Of a stretch of DNA of 64,000 nt, positions 1 through 10,411 are shown piece after piece. Each line of letters begins with the position of its first letter. The first letter of the stretch is position 1. The notes beneath the pieces are model-generated. The model did no database searches. It was given only the letters and a program-made list of their open reading frames with translations, and was not told where the DNA came from. The position numbers and the translations under genes were made by a program. This stretch comes from Adenophora triphylla var. japonica. Taxonomy: Eukaryota > Streptophyta > Magnoliopsida > Asterales > Campanulaceae. The DNA is taken from the NCBI GenBank assembly GCA_022495995.1, contig JAFEMH010000531.1:62001-126000 (forward strand), in the 5' to 3' direction.

Positions 1-1989
1 CATTTTCATGAATGCATCTACGAATAACCATATCGGGACCATGTTTAAACAAATATGGGTCATCCCAATAATATTGTTTAACCATTGACAAAAATCTTTT
101 CCTTTCTTGACTCGAAAAATCAGGATTTAGAACCCCCGCAACCAAAAAATTTACAATGTCGGCATACCAAGGCTCACAATCCTTAACAACAAATAACTGC
201 TCATCGGGAAAATTTTCATTCAAGGGAATTTCACTCACACACCCCTTTTCAAGTCTAGACAAGTGATCCGCCACAACATTTTCACAACCCTTTTTGTCTT
301 TGATGGAAATATCAAATTCTTGTAAAAGCAACATCCATCTTAACAATCGGGGTTTGGCATCTTGTTTGGAAAGCAAATAACACAATGCAGCATGGTCCGA
401 ATAAATAATCACTTTAGATCCTAGCAAGTAAGAACGGAATTTTTCCAAAGCAAATACCACCGCCAAGAATTCCTTCTCGGTTGTAGTATAATTCAATTGA
501 GCATCATTTAACATTCTACTTGCATATTGGATCACATGTGACTTTTTATCAATTTTCTGACCCAAAACTGCACCCACCGCAAAATCGGATGCATCACACA
601 TTATCTCAAACGGTTGAGTCCAATCCGGACCCACAAGAATAGGGGCTGAAGTCAATTTTTCCTTCAACAAATTAAAAGAATTGAGACATTCTTGGTCAAA
701 CACAAATTCCGTCTCTTTAGCAAGCAAGTTTGTTAACGGCTTACAAATTTTAGAAAAATCTTTTATAAAACGCCGATAAAAACCCGCATGACCAAGAAAG
801 CTACGAATTCCTTTAACATTTGTTGGCGGAGGCAATTTAGATATTATCTCAATTTTTGCCTTGTCAACTTCAATCCCTTTTCTTGAGACCAAATGACCCA
901 ACACAATTCCATGCTTAACCATAAAATGACTCTTTTCCCAACTTAAAGTTAAATTTGTATCACAACATCTTTTAAGAACCAAAGTCAAATTATCTAAGCA
1001 TGCATCAAACGAATTACCATCCAACGACAAATCGTCCATAACTACCTCAACAAACCTACCAATCATCTCGTAAAAGATCGACATCATGCACCTTTGGAAT
1101 GTAGCAGGAGCATTGCATAAACCGAAGGGCATCCTCCGATATGCAAATGTTCCAAAAGGGCATGTAAATGTGGTCTTTTCCTGATCTTCCGGAGCAATGG
1201 GAATCTGATTATAGCCTGAAAAACCATCTAAGAAACAATAATATTCTTGACCAGCCAGCCTCTCTAGAATTTGGTCAATAAATGGCAAAGGAAAGTGATC
1301 CTTTCTAGTCGCCGCATTAAGTTTTCGGTAATCGATAACCATGCGTTGACCAGTGACCATTCTAGTAGGCAAAAGCTCATTATCCTCATTCTTAACAACA
1401 GTAATTCCGGACTTCTTAGCAACCACATGAACAGACTTACCCACTTACTATCGGAAATAGGATAGATAATACCCGCATCCAACAGGTTTCAAGACTTCTT
1501 TCCTTACCGCTTCAAGCATGTGAGGATTCATCCTCCTTTGATTCTCACGGACCGGCTTGGCATCATCCTCCATATGGATTTTGTGCATACACATGGTTGA
1601 GCTAATTCCTTTTATGTCGTAATGCTCCAACCAAGTGCGGACTTATGTCGCTTCAACACATCCAACAACCTTCTTTCCCCGGCAATTCTGTTAAGTCCGA
1701 AGCAATAATAACAGGCAAAGAATCATTTGCACCAAGAAAAGCATACTTTAAGCTAGATGGAAGTTGTTTAAGATCTAACTCGGGAGGAGAGACAATAGAT
1801 GGCAAATGCTTAGGATTAAAATTACCTAAAGATTCCAAAGGAACCTTTTCAGTAATTTCCTCCATAACATCCATCTCAGCAAGAATGGCCCTCGCCTCAT
1901 TTTGATCAAAAACACCTTCCATAACTAACTCATCCACAAACTCAGAAACAAGAGAGCCTTCAACATCGTGCTCAAGTAACACGTAATTT
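1..1989 (-). pseudogene. RT, RNase H and integrase start of Athila-type pol, frameshifted and edge-truncated
   Basis: Minus-strand translation gives the RT entry block (CMHKIHMEDDAKPVREN, LEAVRKEVLK), the palm blocks with an MDD catalytic motif near 1040, and the RNase H blocks ([24 protein letters not shown] near 230-420). The start of the integrase domain follows ([14 protein letters not shown] near 40-90). At least two frame changes are visible, one near 1440 in the RT fingers and one near 1650-1990 in the linker. Downstream of these the RT/RNase H part reads through to the window edge. As it stands it would not make an intact polyprotein. Confidence 0.8.
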
Positions 1990-2520
1990 TCAAAGAACAT
2001 CACAAAATAAACACTCATTAACCTCATATGGCCTTTTCATGAAATCAAAGATAGAGAAATTAACAATTTCATCCATGACAGTTAAAGACAAACTTCCATC
2101 TTTCACATTAATTACCGCATCTGCGGTAGCTATAAAAGGTCTCCCCAACAAAATAGGGACATCATTCACATCTTTAGCATCTCTCTCCATATCAAGAACC
2201 ACAAAATCAACAGGGATAATCAGTTTATCAACTTGAACCAAAACATCTTCTACTATTCCCTTTGGATATTTGACCGAACGGTCCGCAAGTTGCAAGGTCA
2301 TAGTAGTAGGTTTTAGTTCACCCAACCCAAGCTCCACAAACAAAGAATAAGGCAACAAGTTAATGCTAGCTCCTAAATCTAACATTGCCCTCACTTTCTT
2401 AGAGTCCCCCAAAGAAATCATCACATTAAAACTACCGGGGTCTTTAAGCTTAGGAGGCAAATTCTTTTCAAAAACAAAGACTAACTTGGTCCGAAACCAC
2501 AATTTTTTCGTTCGGGGCAT
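1990..2520 (-). CDS. Aspartic protease region of Athila-type pol
   Basis: This 176-codon stretch carries the retropepsin domain. The active-site motif reads DLGASINLLP, followed by the family's LADRSVKYPKGIVEDVLV and ILLGRPFIATADAVI blocks. The enzyme cuts the gag-pol polyprotein inside the particle. It overlaps the gag end by about 50 bp in another frame, which looks like a disrupted continuous gag-pol frame rather than a designed overlap. The apparent start codon is probably internal. The frame ends at 1990, just before the linker to RT. Confidence 0.8.
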   Translation of the reverse strand: MPRTKKLWFRTKLVFVFEKNLPPKLKDPGSFNVMISLGDSKKVRAMLDLGASINLLPYSLFVELGLGELKPTTMTLQLADRSVKYPKGIVEDVLVQVDKLIIPVDFVVLDMERDAKDVNDVPILLGRPFIATADAVINVKDGSLSLTVMDEIVNFSIFDFMKRPYEVNECLFCDVL

Positions 2521-4246
2521 ACTTTCTTTTATTTGTGCTCAATTCCTTGAAAAATTTTGCATATGAAGGAATATTTTTAATCACATTGAGCAAAGGCAAA
2601 TTTACATTCACCTTAGAAAGCATGTCATACAATTCTTTAAATTGTGTTTCGACCTTATTCTTGACCAATCTACCGGGAAAAGGGACAGGAGGCACATAAG
2701 GCTTAAGAGGTGGAGTTGGAAGTTTCTCCTCGGGAGTCACTTCAACTCGTTCCTCGGCCACAACTTCATTCTCATGCAAATTATTATCATCTATAGGAGA
2801 AGGAGAAGAGTGTACCTCCTGAAGAGTCTTACCACTCCTCAGGGTGACGGCCTTTGCTTGTTCCGGTTGACTTGGTAGTGTACCCGGATTGTGCTTTTGG
2901 AGTGCCTCGGCAATTTGACCCATCTGATTTTCGAGCTTTTTCAGGGAAGCTTCTTGGTTCCCCATTCGTTGGTCCATGATCACCTGATTCTGTTGAGCGG
3001 CTTGAATGAATTTCTGCAATGTTTCCTCCACACTTGGCCTTGCAGGCCCTTGTTGCTGCGACTGTTGCATCTGTGGTTGGTATTGTTGCTGAAATTGACC
3101 CTGCCCTTGATTTCCTCCCCAAGAGAAGTTGGGATGATTCCTCCAACCCGGATTGTAAGAGTTGGAAAACGGATCATTCCTCACTCTTGGTTGAAAAGCG
3201 TTCATTGCATTTGCTTGCTCAAGAAATTCCGGGAATTGGTCTCTCAATGGGCATCCCATAATATCATGGGAGTTCACATTACAAATTACACAACTCGTGC
3301 CCGAACTTCCCTCTCCTTGATTTCGCCCTTGGTTTTGACCTTGGCTTTGAGCCGTCATCATTCCCATGAAATTCTTCATTTGCGTAGTCAATGCCGAAAC
3401 TTGTTGCGCTAGAACATCATTGGACTCAACTTCATAAACGCCTTTTCTTCCTCCTCTTACACTTTTCTGTTGCGAATTCATGCCAAGTCTCTCATATAAG
3501 GCTCTTGTTTCATCAGCCGTTTTCTCACCCATAGCACCCCCGGCTGCATTATCCACTTGTGCTTGACCTTGTTGAGTCAACCCATCATAGAAGGCCTGAT
3601 TTAAGAGGGCTAAAGGAAACCCGTGATGAGGACATTGGACTAGCAACATCTTGAATCGATCCCAAGCTTCATGAAAAGCTTCACCCGGCTCTTGATTGAA
3701 AGACATTATCTTGGACCTCAAGTCGGATGTCTTTTGATGAGAGTAAAACTTTGCCATGAACTTGTTGTAAACTTCCGTCCAAGTGTTAAGAGAGGCCGGA
3801 GCAAGTGCCATAAACCATGTCTTGGCAGCATCTTTCAACGTATACGCAAAACACCTCATTCTCAACTGCTCTTCGGTTAGTTGCCCCAATGGAAAACCTT
3901 GCACTGTGCTATAGAACTCTCTCATGAAGGTAATTGGGTCTTCCGATGCCATCCCATGAAATGAAGGGAGCATGTTGAAATGGAGGTTCTTCAACTCATA
4001 ACTCCTTGCTGCTTGTGGAAGTACAATGCATGATGGTGATGGTTCAATTACCGGACGTGCAAAATCACCCATCATTTGTGGTTCCGCCATTTTCACTTCT
4101 TCTTCAGAATCGGAAATCTCGGACTGTTGAGAGTAAACCGAATCACTTTCTGTATCACTTGGTTCCGGGTGCTTCCTCTTGTTGATGCGATGAATGTTGT
4201 GGTCAATTGGTAACAAATCTGGTTGTAGTGACCTACGACCAAACAT
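2468..4246 (-). CDS. Retrotransposon gag protein (Athila-type)
   Basis: An open frame of 592 codons starts with ATG 95 bp after the primer site. Gag forms the virus-like particle that packages element RNA. The central part (about residues 90-230, with DAAKTWF and GEAFHEAWDRFK) is the retrotransposon gag core. A Gln-rich stretch follows, with a zinc knuckle of pattern C-x2-C-x4-H-x4-C (CVICNVNSHDIMGC) near residue 320. The frame stops at 2468, whereas the family normally continues into protease. The continuation lies in another frame from about 2520, so a single frameshift near 2480-2500 separates gag from pol. The open frame suggests a fairly young copy. Confidence 0.85.
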   Translation of the reverse strand: MFGRRSLQPDLLPIDHNIHRINKRKHPEPSDTESDSVYSQQSEISDSEEEVKMAEPQMMGDFARPVIEPSPSCIVLPQAARSYELKNLHFNMLPSFHGMASEDPITFMREFYSTVQGFPLGQLTEEQLRMRCFAYTLKDAAKTWFMALAPASLNTWTEVYNKFMAKFYSHQKTSDLRSKIMSFNQEPGEAFHEAWDRFKMLLVQCPHHGFPLALLNQAFYDGLTQQGQAQVDNAAGGAMGEKTADETRALYERLGMNSQQKSVRGGRKGVYEVESNDVLAQQVSALTTQMKNFMGMMTAQSQGQNQGRNQGEGSSGTSCVICNVNSHDIMGCPLRDQFPEFLEQANAMNAFQPRVRNDPFSNSYNPGWRNHPNFSWGGNQGQGQFQQQYQPQMQQSQQQGPARPSVEETLQKFIQAAQQNQVIMDQRMGNQEASLKKLENQMGQIAEALQKHNPGTLPSQPEQAKAVTLRSGKTLQEVHSSPSPIDDNNLHENEVVAEERVEVTPEEKLPTPPLKPYVPPVPFPGRLVKNKVETQFKELYDMLSKVNVNLPLLNVIKNIPSYAKFFKELSTNKRKYAPNEKIVVSDQVSLCF

Positions 4247-4340
4247 TCAAATCTGCAACACCAAGTTAAAACAAAACAAAAATATATACACAAAATACTA
4301 TTCACAATAGCAAATAATTAAAACAACTTTAAATTTCACG

Positions 4341-4358
4341 TCCCCGGCAACGGCGCCA
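4341..4358 (-). other. Primer-binding site, tRNA-Asp type
   Basis: On the minus strand the 18 bases TGGCGCCGTTGCCGGGGA follow the LTR end after 5 bp. They are complementary to the 3' end of plant tRNA-Asp plus CCA, the primer type known for Athila and related elements. The site fixes both the orientation and the inner LTR boundary. Confidence 0.85.
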
Positions 4359-4363
4359 AATTT

Positions 4364-5825
4364 TGACGAACGTCGAAACGTCAAAAATAAATTTCCAACT
4401 CAACTATCTACAAGTGATTTGTAAATAGGGTAAGTCGAGTCGAACCACAGAGACACGAATTTAAAGTGTAGGAATTATTGCTATAACAAAAAGTTTGTAA
4501 AGTGAAGGATTTGTTGATTTGTTTAAGACTAATGTGTTTGCAAAAATTAAGTAAAAGTGATTATAAAAGATTTCAATAATAAGGAGACAATTCCCGGAAT
4601 TGGTTTCACAAATTATGCTCAAGTTTCACAATTCATCAATCAAAGTGCACTTGGGGTTTTGTTCTTACAAAAGTATGATTGGGACACTTTGGCGGGTGAT
4701 TTGCAATCAAGTGTTTCTAACTAATCTATTCCTCGCCCGTTCATAAATTAGTTAGAAACCCATTTTAGAACTTAAGAACACCGAATAAACCACAATTCTT
4801 ATGAATCGTTTGGCGGGGATTCAACAAATTGTGAAAATCAAGCCAAGACTAATTTCAATTGTAAATTTGGCGGTTCACAATTGAAATTCTAACTAATTCA
4901 AGAACAATTATTTGATCAAGACAATAGTTCTAAAATTCCATTGAAAATAACTTGATAATCCCAAGTACAACAAAGATAAAAATGAAAAGTAAAACTTAAA
5001 ACATAAAATGTTACCTCCAATTCCAAGAACTAAGAAATTAGCTATCCATGAAAAGTGAAGAACACCAAGAAAATGCTAAGAAAATTCTCAGAAGTACCTA
5101 GAGAAAAGATGATGATTCTCTACTTATATGTCTCTAAAAAAACTGAAAAAACAATAATAAGAAATAAATAACCCATGTTCTCCAAAACCACCGCCGCAAT
5201 TAACCCATTATAAAAACCATGAACAAATACCATTAATAATAATCATTAATCCTCATTAGTACCAATCCGCCCGGAAGCCTTCTCGCAAAACGCCTCGTGG
5301 GCGGTCGCCCACAACACCATTGGGCGGTCGCCGCCTCCGTAAACATTTGGTCTTCACAACACATACTCGTGCGCGGCCGCCCACACCGCACCGCGCGGTC
5401 GCCCATACCGGCGTAAGGTTCAAGGCTTCAACACTTTTTTCTCCCGAGCGGCCGCCCACAAGAACCTCGAGCGACCGCCCACACGCACGTACCGTTAGGC
5501 CCATTTTCTTTTCTTTCCTTCCGGCCCAGCTGCTTGAAATGGCCCAAATTCCATCCTCCTTTGCCCAACTTTCATTCTTGCATTGGCCCAGCTGCTTTCT
5601 TCCACTACAATTGCCTTGGTTTTGTCCCACTTATAATTCGATTCAACCCATAATTGCCTCGTCCCAATTTTCCACTTGATTTATTCACAATTGTTCCCGA
5701 TTTCCAAACTTGAACCACTGAAACTAAAAACACTAAAAACATCCATTAAACACACAAAACTCAAGGATTAAGCAAATAATAAGTTCGTAAAGTAGTCAAT
5801 GGATGAGTGTAAAACTCACTCATCA
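4364..5825 (-). repeat. 5' LTR of the Athila-type element
   Basis: In element orientation it begins TGATGAGTGAG at 5825 and ends TTCGTCA at 4364, giving the TG...CA ends of an LTR, with the primer-binding site 5 bp further in. Length is about 1,462 bp. It holds a GC-rich block of three tandem units (about 5296-5495). No second copy is in the window, so the borders rest on the TG/CA ends, the primer site and the abrupt switch to foreign pol sequence at 5826. Confidence 0.8.
5296..5495. repeat. Three GC-rich units of about 75 bp inside the Athila LTR
   Basis: Three units each carry two copies of a GCGGTCGCCCACA-like motif about 22 bp apart (near 5301/5322, 5373/5395 and 5447/5470). Several copies are partly palindromic (GGGCGGTCGCCC, GCGGCCGC). 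The rest of the LTR is AT-rich, so the block stands out by base composition. Its role is unknown. Confidence 0.7.
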
Positions 5826-7536
5826 GTGACCTACTCCTACCAATATCAAGAGCTTGAGGGGATTCCTTGGCTTAACTGGGTACTATAGGAGGTTCATTAG
5901 ACACTATGGGATTATTAGTAAACCACTGACCCAATTGTTGCAAAAGAATTCCTTCTGTTAGAATTCAGAGGCTGATAAAGCTTTCCAAGCATTGAAGGAA
6001 GCCATGACCACTGCCCCAGTTTTAGCTATGCCTGGTTTTTCAAAAACTTTCATTTTGGAAACAGATGCTTGTTCTAATGGATTGGGTGTTGTTTTAATGC
6101 AAGAGGGAAGGCCTATAGCTTTTGTCAGCAAGGCTTTAGGTCCAAAACACTTGGGGTTATCAACATATGAGAAGGAATTCCTAGCAATTCTGTTGGTTGT
6201 AGAAAAGTGGAGGTATTATTTGTGTGGACAAAGATTTCAAATCAAAACAGATCATCAGAGTTTGAAATATCTCATGGATCAGAGAGTTACTAGAAGTTTA
6301 CAACAGAAATGGGTATCAAAGTTGTTGGAATATGATTATATAATCACTTATAAGAAGGGTGTTGAGAATAAGGTGGCTGATGCTTTATCTAGATTACATG
6401 AAGGCACAGATGTGGGGGAATGTCAAGCTATCACCATAGCACAGCCTCAGTGGGTACAAGAAGTTATTGGGAGTTGGGATGGGGACCCTGAAATCCAAAA
6501 GATTTTGGAGGGAGTATTGACAGACAGTGTGACTTTTGCAGATTATACACTGAGTAATGGATTGTTGAGGTATCAAGGTAAACTAGTCATTGGTAGTAAA
6601 GGTGGATTATGGGAAATGATTGTGAAAGAGTTACATCACACACCCTTGGGAGGACACTCAGGCATTCAAGGAATACTAAGGAGGGTAGCTCAGATTTTCT
6701 TTTGGCCAGGTATGAAGAAAAATGTCCAAGAATTGATTGGTCCTTGTGATGTAAGCTAACAGGTAAAAAATGAAAACACTCATCCAGCTGGTCTTTTGCA
6801 ACCCCTGCCTATTCCCAACAAGCCTTGGACTGATATTGCCATGGATTTCATAGAAGGATTACCTCTTTCCAATAATTGGGATTCAATCTTGGTGGTAGTA
6901 GATCAACTTACCAAATATGCCCATTTCATACCTCTCAAACATCCATACACAACTTATACAGTGGCAAAGCAATTTTTTGATAATATACATAAACTACATG
7001 GCCTACCTGTTACTATCACTTCTGACAGGGACAAAATCTTCCTAAGTCAGTTTTGGCAATCCCTTTTCTCCCTCCTTGGTACTACACTAAACCTAAGCAC
7101 ATCCTACCACCCTCAGAGACAGATGGTTAGACTGAGAGACTAAATAGGTGTTTGGAACAATTTTTGAGAGCTACCACCAGTAGCAAACCTAAGCTATGGT
7201 CAAATTGGCTCTCATTGGCAGAATGGTGGTACAATTCAAATTTCCATACTGCCCTTAAAATGACTCCTTTTGAAGCACTATATGGATACCCACCCCCACA
7301 AGCAATATTCAGCCATGAACAATACTGCAAGCTTGACGCAGTCACAGATTTTATGAAGGAATAGGATAAACAGGTCAAAACAATGAGAGAAGTGTTGGCG
7401 GAAGCCCAAAGCAAAATGAAGCAATTTGCAGATAAAGGTCGAAAGGAAATAAATTTTAAAGAAGGGGATTGGGTTTACCTGAAGTTGCAACCCTATCGTC
7501 AAACTTCCTTGGCACTACGGAAGAATTTCAAGCTGT
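5826..7536 (+). pseudogene. Pol fragment (RT end, RNase H, integrase) of a Reina-like gypsy element
   Basis: The plus strand reads the RT tail ([14 protein letters not shown]), RNase H (ETDACSNGLGVVLMQEG; TDHQSLKYL; VADALSRL), the integrase zinc-finger half (HHTPLGGHSG) and the integrase core (TDIAMDFIEGLP; TSDRDKIFLSQFWQ; TERLNRCLEQF). A stop has replaced the second part of the CxxC pair near 6757, and a TAG stop plus a frameshift sit near the catalytic Glu at about 7110-7145. Its 5' part is removed by the Athila insertion at 5826. At 7536 it is cut by the Tat element and it resumes at 25772. Confidence 0.85.
7532..7536 (+). repeat. Left target-site duplication GCTGT
   Basis: GCTGT directly precedes the LTR start at 7537 and recurs at 25767-25771 directly after the other LTR. 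A perfect 5-bp duplication is the signature of Ty3/gypsy integrase. Confidence 0.9.
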
Positions 7537-9146
7537 TGTGAATGTGTGCCCCAAATTTTTGTTTGTTGGAATTCACGCGAGTTTGAAGACATCCGAGTTA
7601 TTTGAAAAACGGAGTCGCCACGCCATTTTGATTACCTGAAAACTTTGAAAAAAAGGTTTTATGGGTTCGGAGGTTAAGTTACCCCTTGGGAAGAACGTTT
7701 GGCGTTCACCCAAAGTGCCTTGCCGGAGCAAGTCTCCCAAGATTTCATTAATCGTGATTGCTTGCGTGCTTTCTTTGTGTGCATGTGTTTGAGAGTAAGG
7801 GGGGAATGTCCCAAGTTGTCTTCCGGACGTACAAACCATTTGTTGGTTGTCGCTCGGGATTCCTTGGAATTTATGTATTTGGGATTATGATCCCGTCCTC
7901 ATCTTATGACTTATGATCATCGCATTTTAAACCTCGGGACCCTCGGGACTTGCGTGATCGAGAGAATGACTCTCTTTTGGTCAAAGATGAGGTTCTTTAG
8001 GAAGGAATGTCCTTAGCCCATCAATCCTACGCTTTAAGACGGTCGAGCTCGTATAGAGGCTTCATACTCATTCTTAAGCGATAATCGGAGATATAGGGTT
8101 CAAGGTTATCCTTTTCCTAAAGAAATCATGAACCTTTAATGGAAGGAACGATGCAAAGATGAGAACTTTTACACCGGTCCGTTCCAAGGTTGGGGGAAAG
8201 GGGGAATGCATGATGAAAAATGACTCTTTAATGAAAAGATGACATTTTGGTTTTAGCAAATGATGCTTTTTTGATTGAAAGAAATGATCTTTATGCAAGT
8301 GATGCGTAAAGATAGGATTTTTATGCAAATGATGCATTGAAAAGGGGTTTTGATTGCAAAGGATGCATTTTTATTGAAAAAGATTTGATCTTTATATGCA
8401 AATGATGCATAAAGATAACATTTTTATTGGAAAATAGGGGTTTTAGGTGCAAAGGATGCACCTTTATGAAAAAGACTACATTTTTATGACAAATGAGGTC
8501 TTAATGCATGCAAAAGGGGAAGGGGTGATAAAGAAATGATCTTTATGAATAAATGCCAAGTCCCAAGCAAGATATATGAATGCAATGAGCAAGTATATCA
8601 ATTAAAATGCAAGGTTAGGGCGTGCGAGGTTACCAATCGTTTCCTTCGCTTCTTCGGACGGAGCTAGGAGGAGAGGTTCGTCTTGGGTCTTCAAGGAGGA
8701 GGGAGATGGCTTCTTGAGCTTCTTCTTCGCCTTCTTGAGCCTTCAAGGGTGTTCTTCACGTCTTGATTATATTGCTATGGAGTGAGTGTGTTTTTGTTGT
8801 TGTTAATTGTGTGTTGAAATGGGTAGAGGAGGGCTCTATTTATAGGCAGTCTGGATAAGGCTAATGAAGCCGCAGCGGCAGTGCCCTTTGCAAATGAGGC
8901 CGTGCGGTCTTATCCATTATGACTCAGCATTCTAGAACCATGCAAGGTGGCATTATTCTAGAACCTTCTCCCTAATTAAGAAAAACGTGTTTTCTTAATT
9001 AGGAAGGCTCCCTACAGCCCTAATTTTAATTTGGGACTGCTCCAGGACATTTCCTAACATTAGGAAGGTCCGGGAATTACCGGAAACTTACCGAAATTGC
9101 CGAGAAATTTAACCTTAGGAAGGCATGAGCGATTTGGGTACTTACA
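7537..9146 (-). repeat. 3' LTR of the Tat-clade element
   Basis: This 1,610-bp copy matches 24156-25766 almost base for base. Differences are scattered single bases plus a small cluster just upstream of the TATA box (plus-strand 8848-8890). Ends in element orientation are TGTAAG...CACA. As the 3' copy it should supply the polyadenylation region for the element RNA. Confidence 0.92.
8836..8845 (-). promoter_or_regulatory. LTR TATA box (3' copy)
   Basis: The minus strand reads CTATAAATAG, a near-perfect plant TATA box. About 30 bp downstream begins an AC-rich stretch (ATTTCAACACACAATTAAC) suited to a transcription start. The box is conserved in the other LTR at 25455-25464. Confidence 0.75.
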
Positions 9147-9227
9147 GAAGCACCTCGGCAACGTCACTTGCAAGGCGAGTGGGGTTGTCGATAGAAAAGG
9201 ATCCGATCTGGCGAATGCCGAGACGGA

Positions 9228-9580
9228 TTGGGTGACCAAGGCGGTCGAGTGGCTGAACCTTTTGGAAGGCTACCTACGTATCCCGGAGGAATCAAGCCAG
9301 GCCGTAGTTCGGAATTAGGATCCGCTGGGGAAGGAAGAAGAGAAACTGGTCTCTTGCCGGGGAAAAAGAAGAGAAAATGACCTAGGAGGTCAAGCAATTG
9401 ATCCTACTGGGGATATGCTAGGAGTGACCCAGGTGGTCGGATATCTGAACTTCTATGAGGGGGCGCTTTATCACTGAGGAGTGACAAAGAAACAGGGTGA
9501 CCAAAGTGGTCGAATGGCTGGACCTTTTATAAAAGGCTACCTACGTATCCCGGAGGAATCAAGCCTTGATCGTAGTTCAA
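9228..9580. repeat. Duplicated segment of about 85 bp near the 3' LTR
   Basis: A block starting GGGTGACCAAG and containing CTACCTACGTATCCCGGAGG at 9228-9314 recurs in diverged form at about 9500-9580, with a weaker relative near 9423. It lies in the non-coding interval between the antisense frames and the LTR. No coding potential is apparent. Confidence 0.7.
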
Positions 9581-9720
9581 GCATCAATAGATAGTTAGGA
9601 ACGATGTCTAGGATTCTTGAGATTTTGACAATTCGGAGGTCAAGTCACCTGAAGAAGCTAGAGCTTATGGCGCTATCTCTTTATGACGGAGATAGAGGTA
9701 ACTTAAGTTGGGAAACTTGA

Positions 9721-10108
9721 GCGTACGTCACTATTCGCGGATAGAGGTAGCACAGGTTGGAATGACTTGGGCATACGTCACTATTCGCGGATAGAGGTAG
9801 CACAAGTTGAAATGACTTGGGCATACTTCACTATTCGCGGATAGAGGTAGCACAAGTTGAAATGACTTGGGCATACTTCACTATTCGCGGATAGAGGTAG
9901 CACAAGTTGAAATGACTTGGGCATACTTCACTATTCGCGGATAGAGGTAGCACAAGTTGGAATGACTTGGGCATACGTCACTATTCGCGGATAGAGGTAG
10001 CACAAGTTGGAATGACTTGGGCATACGTCACTATTCGCGGATAGAGGTAGCACAAGTTGGAATGACTTGGGCATACGTCACTATTCGCGGATAGAGGTAG
10101 CACAAGTT
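9721..10108. repeat. Tandem array of a 50-bp unit, about 7.8 copies
   Basis: Units begin at 9721, 9771, 9821, 9871, 9921, 9971, 10021 and 10071 (last one partial). Each contains CTATTCGCGGATAGAGGTAG, and CTATtcgcgGATAG is a short inverted repeat in every unit. A degenerate unit precedes the array at about 9671. Copies differ at one to three positions, so amplification was recent. Arrays in this position are known for Tat-clade elements and have seeded satellites in other plants. Confidence 0.93.
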
Positions 10109-10411
10109 TAGAGTTCTGACAATTCGGAGGTTGTCACCTAGTGTTATCCCGTTATAACGGAATTAACGGAGGCGACCGGGAATAAAGCTTGATTTCTAAA
10201 GAGATAAGGGATATTTTCTCTCAAAAGATGTTATCTTGGTTAAAAGATAACGGAAATTGCATGCCCAAGTGGAAGGTCCAGCGGGATTGTAATTTCGCTC
10301 GTAGCGAATGAGGCCGCCCGGCATGAGATGAAGAAAAAGGAGCCGTACGGCTAGAGACCTGTTTTTTCCAGATTATTTAAAATCAGATTTGAACGGGCCA
10401 TTGGCATTACA

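Larger units (their letters stand above)
1..5825 (-). mobile_element. Athila-type Ty3/gypsy LTR retrotransposon, 5' part, truncated by window edge
   Basis: On the minus strand the order is LTR, primer-binding site, gag, protease, RT, RNase H and the start of integrase, which is the Ty3/gypsy order. The gag and protease wording (LADRSVKYPKGIVEDVLV, ILLGRPF) and the tRNA-Asp type primer site match the Athila lineage. The outer LTR edge abuts, at 5826, RT sequence of another element reading on the opposite strand, so this copy inserted into that element. The 5-bp duplication should be GTGAC; its second copy lies outside the window. The 3' half and 3' LTR are off the left edge. Confidence 0.85.

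Noticed and set aside
5256..5679. Overlapping Arg/Pro-rich frames on both strands
   Set aside because: Shadow of the GC-rich tandem units in the Athila LTR.
7699..7890. 63-codon frame repeated at 24318-24509, and its minus-strand partners
   Set aside because: They lie wholly inside the two LTR copies; identical because the LTRs are identical, with no protein family signal.
9147..9180. Polypurine tract of the Tat element next to its 3' LTR
   Set aside because: In element orientation the bases before the LTR (GCCGAGGTGCTTC) are not a convincing purine run.
9721..10108. CRISPR-like array
   Set aside because: Units are contiguous 50-bp tandem repeats without unique spacers, inside a plant retrotransposon.
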